Assembly: GCA_014905825.1 (NCBI GenBank)
Contig: JACGCN010000010.1
Span: forward strand, 124,001 to 188,000
Length of the DNA stretch: 64,000 nt
Direction: 5' to 3'
Origin: Lyophyllum atratum
Lineage: Eukaryota; Basidiomycota; Agaricomycetes; Agaricales; Lyophyllaceae
Shown here: positions 56,814 to 64,000 of the stretch, piece after piece
How positions within the stretch are numbered: position 1 is the stretch's first letter
Layout of the letters: the number at the start of each line of letters is the position of its first letter
The notes under the pieces: model-generated
Told to the model about the DNA's origin: nothing
Seen by the model: the letters and a program-made list of their open reading frames with translations, nothing else
The model's database searches: none
Position numbers and translations under genes: made by a program

Positions 56814-57529
56814 TGTCGTCAGGTAGAGACAGACACACGGAAGGAGGTTTTGCTTGAATTTTTAATGCAACATCGGCCGACTCGAGGATATTTTTAGGAC
56901 ACCGAGGGCCACGTGTATCTCAGGTGCCCAATGCTTAGTCAACATGAGGGCGCTTTTGGGCGCACTTGGACAAAATCCGCCCCTCAAACAATGACATCAT
57001 ATGTTGATCCAACTGTCGGTCATTCTCCAACTTCGGTAATCCTACCTCGGAAACCCTGATAATTAGACATTCATGTAATTGGCTACACTAGGCTTCTAGC
57101 CCTTGCGCAAAAAGTGTGAACACCTGTCCAAAAATGAACACTTTTGACCTTGTCACGGATCACTCCTACTGGTGAACAGTCGGCCCAGTGAACACTATAG
57201 GTCACGTGTCACACCCTGTGAACACTCGGTCGAAATACTACAGTACTTATATCATCTACAAGTACATATGGCTTCTATAAAGACCCCCAATAGTTATAAT
57301 GACCAGCCAATGTTGAATACTGAGCAAAAAGGCTTGCCGTTGTTGGCATCATTTCCTAAAAAGGATTTATGCCTCCTCGATACACCACTATTCAACAACA
57401 TACACAGCGAGCTTTGTGTGTATCTTCAAATGCTCTGGTACATGGCTTATTTAAGGTTATACAGAGGGTTCTGTCTCTTCAGATTTGGGAAAAGTGAAGT
57501 TGTTCGTGGATGGGAAGAGTTTTGTCTCA

Positions 57530-57780
57530 TGAGAAAATTCAGAAGAAATATATTCTATTTCCAAAATGTATTGCTCAACTATACACTGGAAATATTGTGA
57601 ATGTATTCAAAATTTCTTTCCAGAAAATATGATGAATTTGTCCGCTATATTTCAAATGGTCAAAATGGAAAGAAATTCAAAATAATTGAACAACATGACT
57701 GCTGAATATGGTTGTAGAATATAAAGGGGACCTTCACAATATAATCAAGATTTTTCTCCTCCGTATATGGTCATTTGCAT
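57530..57780 (+). repeat. AT-rich dispersed repeat, copy 2
   Basis: Diverged copy of 7668-7935; begins near GAGAAAATTCAGAAGAAATA and ends near GTCATTTGC. No coding potential. Confidence 0.65.
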
Positions 57781-58667
57781 CCAGTGTCTATAACTTTGCG
57801 AACAAAAGACTCCGAGTGTTGTGAATCCCTAAGTCCCTTCTGAATCCCGATTCCCGACCATCCAATTCCTTACCACCTCCTTGTCCCTCGTCTCGTCCCC
57901 TCTCCCTCGTCTCATCTCCTCTCCTCGATATTATCACAGTCCTCGCAACATAATCACATTCCCTACTTGTATGCTTCTTATCATACTACTCTACTTAAAA
58001 TCCCAATTCATATGATACACATACATAGTCTCCTTTCCAAAAACCCCTAACCAGTACTCTATATAAACCTCGTAGTTCTCTGTATTCTATATTGAATCAA
58101 CTCAGTGTTAAAACCCAGCTATCTCTATTCATCTGAGTCGCTCTCGTCTATCTAACTCTTTTCCTTATTCATTCGGTTCTAACACCGAGCTATGCAAGAA
58201 CTTATGGTAGTCGCTGGAGGGAGGCTTCTGAATTTTGGGGAAAGGATATCCCAGCAGACTTGCACAATGATTGAGCAGATGCCAGCTGTCATGATATCAG
58301 AGAGCGGGTTGGGAAGAAGTTGCAGGTTGGCTGGGGTTACCTTTTCTCAATCTTTTTCCCTCCTGGGTCATCATGAAGCGAGGACATGCCATGCCCAGTT
58401 CATAGCTCAGTGATAGACAAGATAGAACAGGTAGAGAACTAATGACCAGTTAGCAACCCAGCTGATGGCAACTGATTGATAAATAAGATAATCTAGTCAC
58501 CTGCGTCGACCAACAGCCCCGTGGCCATATTGGACTTTGCGAATATTTCCCAAGTCATTTCAATCTCCGCCCGCACGAAGTCAGCTCCGCATTTGCCCGT
58601 TCAACCTTGTCCTCCTCCATCACATGTTCATCCCTCATCCCATCCCAGCTCCTCTGCATGTGCCTTT
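57781..58667. other. Non-coding, pyrimidine-rich stretch, possibly LTR-like
   Basis: C/T-rich sequence at 57830-57945 is followed by a TATATAAA word near 58060 and a TTCTAACA near 58179, which resembles the right end of a copia LTR. No partner was found. No gene recognised. Confidence 0.35.
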
Positions 58668-60156
58668 TGTTAGAATTTCGGGCTTGATAGCGAGCACAGG
58701 GGCGGTTAAGCCAAGGGTGGACAATCTCGTAAGGAGATTGGCCAGTATATTTTGACTTATATACCTAGCTATCTCTATATTACTAAGGTAGAAAATTGTA
58801 AGTAAAATTTACTGAATACGAAAATTGCATGATAAGTAAGCATGTCGTCATGCCTGATTAACTAGTTTCTTCAAGACTCTCTGTGGCCCCGGAATCTCTA
58901 TCATTGCGCGTCGTCAAAGCTCTCCCTGGCTCTGGAAACCATCAACTTCTATCATCGAGGCTCTCCCTGGCCTCGGGATACGTCATCAAGAAGTGATCTC
59001 GGGATCAGAAAGCATAATCGTTGTCGGTTGCGATGTGCGCATTGTCGGGCGTGTCAGTCTTCTTTGTGTCATCATCTGTTCCTGTCCTGTCCTTCTTCGC
59101 GTCTCGGCAATTTCGGGCTAAATGCCCTTTTTTCCCACAAGTGTAACAGGTGATGTTTGGCGAATATTTACCGACCATTGCCATATCGGTGAGTTTTTGG
59201 TGGCTGAGGTGATTGTTCACGTTCCGTCGGGCTTCTTCATCAATCAGGGTGCCCGTGACATCAGAAACAATGTTCAAGTCGTCCATTGTAGCGCTGAGTG
59301 AGGTGGCCATACTAGACCAGGTTTCATTGAGGTTCATGATGAGCACATCAATAATCGTGCTATCCTCGATTTTGACGCCGATTGATTTGAGTTGTGCAGC
59401 CGTCCTGGTGACACTGTTTACGTAATCTTCGATGGGTTTGTCGGTATCGTGATGGGCACCGTAGAACTTGCGCATCAGGGCAATTCGATTGGCGCGGGAA
59501 TTCTTCTCGTAGATCTTTTGGAGTTTCTTCCATGCATCCACGCCATCAACGGCATCAATAATGTATTGATACTGACTGGGGTCTATTGTCAGTCCAATAG
59601 CCGTTAGGGCGTCCTCCGCTTTGCTCTCCCAATTGGATTGAGATTCGTGTGTCGTAGGCTTCTCTTTCGTCATAATTTCCCAGCACTCAGCCCTGCGTAA
59701 TACCATCGACATCGCGAACTTCCAATCTTGATAGGTGGTGATGTTGCCATCAGAATTTGATGCGCCAAGCTTCGGGACGGAGTTCAAAAGGTTATTGATG
59801 TTTTGGCCGGTCATCGCGGATAGAGATGTAGAGGGCGACTAGAGAGCAGAGGGTGTGTGCAGGCTATACGAGATTGTGTTGGATATATTTTCTTTCTATT
59901 TTCTAACTCTTACTATAGTGTCATGCCAGATTAAGGGAGAGTGTTGGAATCTCGCCCGCTAGTTAATCAGGCATGACGACATGCTTACTTATCATGCAAT
60001 TTTCGTATTCAGTAAATTTTACTTACAATTTTCTACCTTAGTAATATAGAGATAGCTAGGTATATAAGTCAAAATATACTGGCCAATCTCCTTACGAGAT
60101 TGTCCACCCTTGGCTTAACCGCCCCTGTGCTCGCTATCAAGCCCGAAATTCCAACA
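58668..60156 (-). mobile_element. Gag-only copia element with inverted LTR copies
   Basis: The outer ends are TGTTAGAATTTCGGGC (58668) and, at the right, GCCCGAAATTCCAACA (60156), bordered by CCTTT at 58663-58667 and 60157-60161, a 5-bp target duplication. The left LTR copy (58668-58865) is the inverse of the right one (59943-60156, 214 bp) and lacks about 17 terminal bases on its inner side. Between them is one Gag gene on the minus strand and no pol. It must rely on other elements to move. Confidence 0.85.
59005..59814 (-). CDS. gag: Copia-type Gag (UBN2-like) with zinc knuckle
   Basis: 269 residues, ATG at 59814. The N-terminal fold matches copia Gag of the UBN2/DUF4219 kind (YQDWKFAMSMVLRRAECWEI, DAWKKLQKIYEKNSRANRIA, IEDYVNSVTRTAAQLKSIG, STIIDVLIMNLNETWSSM). 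Near the end, CYTCGKKGHLARNC is a CCHC nucleic-acid-binding knuckle. The frame ends at TGA with no protease behind it, so it encodes only the coat protein. The intact frame suggests recent mobility. Confidence 0.88.
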   Translation of the reverse strand: MTGQNINNLLNSVPKLGASNSDGNITTYQDWKFAMSMVLRRAECWEIMTKEKPTTHESQSNWESKAEDALTAIGLTIDPSQYQYIIDAVDGVDAWKKLQKIYEKNSRANRIALMRKFYGAHHDTDKPIEDYVNSVTRTAAQLKSIGVKIEDSTIIDVLIMNLNETWSSMATSLSATMDDLNIVSDVTGTLIDEEARRNVNNHLSHQKLTDMAMVGKYSPNITCYTCGKKGHLARNCRDAKKDRTGTDDDTKKTDTPDNAHIATDNDYAF

Positions 60157-60161
60157 CCTTT

Positions 60162-61292
60162 TGTTGGCAGCGGGGGTTGTGATCATCATGTCCTTGATTG
60201 CCAGTTATGTTGGCACCACCTGAGTGGCACGTGCCCCTGTTTGTGGGCCCATGTACCCGCCACCTCATCAACCCTCGACGCCTCGTTTCGCTAGGAAGGA
60301 CCAAAAGGGGCTCAGTGTTGCATCCAGGAGGCTTCCCCTAGTTTGCACATTTTGTAAGTTGCAACTATTTTGCTCTGACTATACTGACCATCCCATTAGC
60401 GACGACCATATGTAGACAGCCCATGTGATACGGCCCTGGACTGTGGTTTGGACCGTCAACTGGGCGGAGGAAGTGTTCACCTAGCGGAGAGCTGCTCAGT
60501 ACGTCTCCACCCCCCATACCATATTTGCTGACTCATAGCATACCTGCCAGCTAAACGGCCGAAGAACGACCTTCGACGCTTGATAGTCCACCAGCACAAT
60601 CTTCTAGCTGCAGACCACTTTGTGGGATGAGATGGAAAAACTCAAGCCTCATACATGTGTTGAATCCATATTTTAGTCTTCACATGTGGCTTGGTTTTTC
60701 TAGTTCAAATCACGCTTTCAAAGACCTTGTTCTATTCAGGGAACTCGCAGGCTCGTTCTACTGAATAGAACGACCACCAGCACAGTTCCGGCTCCTGGAT
60801 GACGCAGGCCCAGCAGCTCCACCTCGGCTTTCTCCTTCCTCTCTTTTGTCCCTTGCCGCTCGCGAGCGCAGAGAGCCTTGGAGTGTGGTATTCCTTTGTT
60901 GACCCAGGTACCTTACGATGTATTGTAGTAGTTCAAACAAATATATTGATCTATATGTCTACCATTCCTATATGTGAATTATCGCAAGAATCAAGCAGTA
61001 TATAGCTTTTGTAGCTTGCGTATGGACAGCTATGGGGAGCTACAGTACCTGGGCTGGTAGGTATTGGCATCTACGTAATGGGGGACTTGCGTACAAAGGT
61101 ACAACAAGTATCAAGGCTACGTACCTCTACATAGACATGTGAATTTTTCCTGATGATGTCGAATCATATTACATTGACTCAGGTCATTAAATATACACAC
61201 ATTGAGAGTATAATGATAGGAATATAGGCAATACAGAAAAAGTAGCAAGATCCAAAGCAGTGCAAAGACGGGATATAACAGAAACAACTTCG
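60162..61292. other. Non-coding stretch between the copia element and SMC1
   Basis: No gene recognised. It should include the 3' flank of SMC1. No poly(A) signal stands out. Confidence 0.4.
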
Positions 61293-64000
61293 TCATTCAT
61301 CATATTGGGTGAGCTAAGGAAGGATAAGGCCATCATTCGCTGGAGAGAATTAGTTGGTAAACTCACATCTAGTGTTAGCGTGCGTGAACTATTGACCTCC
61401 TGGTCGCGATATATACCGACGAGAGAATTGCCACGTTCATAAAGCGAGCCCTTCAAACTGATGACGATAAACTGGAATGTATCAGACGCCTGTGCGCGGA
61501 TATAGTTGGCGATCTTTGCAACATTCGTGTTGTCAAGTGCAGCGTCAACTTCGTCCAGGACGAAGAACGGGGCGGGCTGGTAACTTGAGACCAGTTCATA
61601 TCAGCAATGTTCCCACTAGAGTCCGAGGACAATTACCTGTGGATGGCAAAGAGGAGAGCAAGTGCCGCAACGGTCTTCTCGCCACCCGAGAGCTGCTCCA
61701 TATCTCTGAATCGCTTCATCGGTGGCATAGCATGATATTTGATGCCTCCAGCGTACGGTTCCTGTACAAAATGTCAGCAAGTAAGATCACCGAGATCAAC
61801 ATACAACATACCTCGCTATCCTCCAAACTAAGGTACGCGACACCTCCCATAGGCGAGGCCTTGCCCTTCGTCAGATCTTTGTATACCTGATCGATGCGGT
61901 CGGAGATATGGTTATACGCCTTGTTAAACAGTTCGCATCTTAAACGTTCGTTAGCCAAGCACGGGGACCGAGATGCTCGGACTGCATTACCTTCGCCTTT
62001 TTACATCCTGGAACTCATCCCGCGCCGATTTAGAGTCTTTACGCGCTTTATCCGCTTCTCTTTCCGTATCCGCGAGCTTAGCTTCAACATCATCAAGGCT
62101 ACAACGAAGGCCGTCAGGAAAGTGATTGCGAAGATAATGAAGCAGAGAGCGTACCGCTCGATCGCCTTCAAGTTAGGCGCCATGCGCTCAATCTCAGTGT
62201 TCAGCTTGGCGATTTCCTTGTCGAAATCCTCCACCGAGCCACTTTCGCGTGTCTCCTCATCCAAGCTTTCAAAGTCAACCTCGATGCCAAAGTCCTGCAC
62301 CTTCTTCGGCTGCTGCGTCCCATCTTCGTCCTCGTCAACGTCCATCGCGACTTCTTCTCGGAGGTTCTAAGAACGGATATCAAATACTAATCGTATAGCA
62401 CGATGCATAGACCATACCTCTTCCATAGGCACATTCTTCAGATTCCCTCGCAGCAGCGGAAGCTGTATCTCCTCCAGACGACATTTACGGTAGATCGCCG
62501 ACCGCTCCAACCCCAGCTTCTCAATCTCGTCGTTCTAAGCACAGCGTTAGTATGATTCCAACAGCCCAAAACAAAGAGGGGAGCCACTAACACATGTGGC
62601 AATTTCCTTGAGCGCCATATCCAGCGCCTTCGCCGCCTTGGACGTTGTCTTCTTCACCGCCTCCACCACCTTATTCTTCTCTTCCAACGTTTCCTGTATC
62701 TCCCCCAGCTCCTCCCTCAGACCCGCAATCGTGCTCTCAAATGCTACGATCTCCTCCTTGAGCGTGTCCCGTTGTGCCTCCCACTTTGCAAGGTTCGCCT
62801 CCTCGGCTGCAATCACACCTTCGAGATTTGCCAGCCGCTCCCCTGTGGTCTTCAGGCCTTCCGCCTCGAAGTCGGCCCTAAGATGGTTTAGTCAGACCCC
62901 GAAATGTACAGATACGGAAACGACTCACTGATGACCGAGCCGGGCAATCTGCGTCTCGAACTGCATCCTCGCCTTGCTCTCCTCCTGTGCAACCTTCATC
63001 TGACGCTCCTCATACTCGCGAATATTCGCAACCCCGATTTTCTTGCAGAACGCCTTAAAGACGCCATCTTCGGCTGCGTTGACGACCGCTGAGAGTTGTG
63101 CGATTTGCGCTAGACAAGTGGCATGGCTCTTTTCCACCTATCGACAAATGAACATCGTCAGTATATGATGATATGCAGGGCGGCAGGATGGACCCTACCT
63201 TTTTCAACTCGGGGGTGGTCTGCTTTATCTCCTTCTCGAGGTGTTTGAGTTCGTCTTTCAGCCCAGTGATGCGGAGTTTACACGCGCTCTGCGATGCTCA
63301 GAGTTAGTACACCCTCAGGAAGTGGAAATAACAGTGAGGGGTCTCACCAAGTCGTCCCTCGCCACCGTGATAACTGAGTCCAAACGTGATATCTCCGCAA
63401 TGAGGTTCTCGTCCGTCTGGCCACGCGGCTTTTGCTTCGCAAGTTCGCGCATTTGCGCCTTGAGACCATCCCGGACTCGCATCAGACCTGTTGATAGCAC
63501 ACTCCATGAACATTATGGGACCCGTTCTTGGAGAATATGCTTACCCTGCACATCCTTCTCATCCCACTTCTTCCCCACCCCATGTGTACTCCTGCCACCC
63601 GTGATGAGCCCACTCTTATGAATAACCGTCCCCTCCAGCGTGACAGCTACCACAATGCCCAGTCAGCAAACACCTAAAACCAAAGAGAATGGCGTACCCT
63701 TCACCTCCTGACCCTTCTCATAGCACACATACCTCGCACTCTCCATCGTATCACACACCAACGCATTCCCACACGCATGATGTATGGCCCGCTCAACAGC
63801 GCCCTCGCTGACTATGACGTCCACGGCGAGCCGTACCCCTTTGGCGAAGGACCGGAATTTGTCGTTTACGGGTTTCACTTGTATCGTGTCAAGGGGGATG
63901 AAAGTCGCTTGGCCTGCGCGTTGATTGCGCATATACTTGTGAAAGATTTCAGTTGATATAGACAAGGGTTCAAGGGTCGAGGGTGACGGCCACACACCTC
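61293..64000 (-). CDS. SMC1: Cohesin subunit SMC1, C-terminal half (13 introns visible)
   Basis: Exons: 64000-63998, 63935-63698, 63646-63545, 63487-63348, 63288-63199, 63137-62929, 62877-62592, 62534-62418, 62366-62155, 62098-61991, 61938-61812, 61761-61637, 61583-61367, 61313-61293; they join in frame to 664 residues. The hinge comes first ([52 protein letters not shown]), then a long coiled coil ([20 protein letters not shown]), then the ABC head with signature [18 protein letters not shown] and Walker [17 protein letters not shown], ending SRTLTLDLTQYDE. The hinge and head match SMC1 rather than SMC2-6. The Walker A half is off the right edge. Cohesin holds sister chromatids together; this is the one clear essential host gene here. 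Confidence 0.95.

Larger units (their letters stand above)
41145..57243 (-). mobile_element. Ulp1-DDE DNA transposon, interrupted by a Ty3/gypsy insertion
   Basis: The left end reads CTGTAGTGTTTCGACCGAGT and the right end, inverted, CTGTAGTATTTCGACCGAGT, each bordered by TA (41143-41144, 57244-57245). Both subterminal regions are full of GTGTTCAC/GTGAACAC words. Removing the 11,463-bp Ty3/gypsy element and one GTGTC leaves a 4,631-bp transposon with a single minus-strand gene from 56813 to 41331 that nearly fills it. The TA duplication and the DDE signature place it with the Tc1/mariner-pogo assemblage; the Ulp1-like protease domain is the unusual part. Confidence 0.88.

Noticed and set aside
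62001..62345. Minus-strand frame ending in a hydrophobic stretch that looks like a membrane helix
   Set aside because: The hydrophobic part is the translated SMC1 intron at 62099-62154.

Overview
The window looks like transposon-packed, gene-poor DNA from a filamentous basidiomycete, probably an agaricomycete. Evidence: the one clear housekeeping gene (SMC1, right edge) has 13 visible introns of about 50-62 bp with GT-AG ends; the transposases are also split by 48-82 bp introns; and the element set (chromodomain Ty3/gypsy, Ty1/copia, pogo-like DDE, Tc1/mariner, Helitron, MULE-like, foldback MITEs) is typical of that group. There are no bacterial operons, rRNA, CRISPR arrays or convincing tRNAs. 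All assignments rest on motifs read by eye.

Layout. 1-4.4 kb: Ty3/gypsy Gag-Pol on the minus strand, running off the left edge, its RT split by a 518-bp foldback MITE. 5.5-6.8 kb: decayed pogo-like transposase. 9-11.6 kb: two Tc1/mariner remnants plus copia scraps. 12.5-15.3 kb: an internally deleted copia element (copia-1). 15.4-17.9 kb: Helitron Rep remnant. 19.3-20.5 kb: an unrecognised spliced gene. 20.6-24.9 kb: a longer, 5'-truncated copia element (copia-2). 25-26.2 kb: a duplicated ORF module with a 119-bp perfect inverted repeat. 26.7-29 kb: a recombinase-like scrap, a MULE-like transposase and an acidic ORF. 29-35.8 kb: mostly non-coding with minisatellites. 35.9-39.1 kb: pogo-type transposon with intact TIRs, hosting a second MITE. 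39.7-40.3 kb: irregular satellite.

41.1-57.2 kb is the most notable part. A DNA transposon with TA target duplication and matched TIRs encodes one spliced protein of about 1276 residues, joining a Ulp1-like (C48) cysteine protease to a pogo-like DDE transposase. It is interrupted by an 11,463-bp Ty3/gypsy element with identical 186-bp LTRs and an intact 5-bp target duplication. That element has Gag-PR and Pol in one frame separated by a single UGA, a third long ORF after Pol, and an extraordinary density of perfect short inverted repeats through its coding and non-coding DNA.

58.7-60.2 kb: a copia Gag-only element whose two LTR copies are inverted but which is flanked by a 5-bp duplication. 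61.3-64 kb: the C-terminal half of cohesin SMC1 on the minus strand. Apart from SMC1 and possibly the 19.3-20.5 kb gene, nearly everything is mobile-element sequence, and the nesting allows a relative order of insertions to be read.
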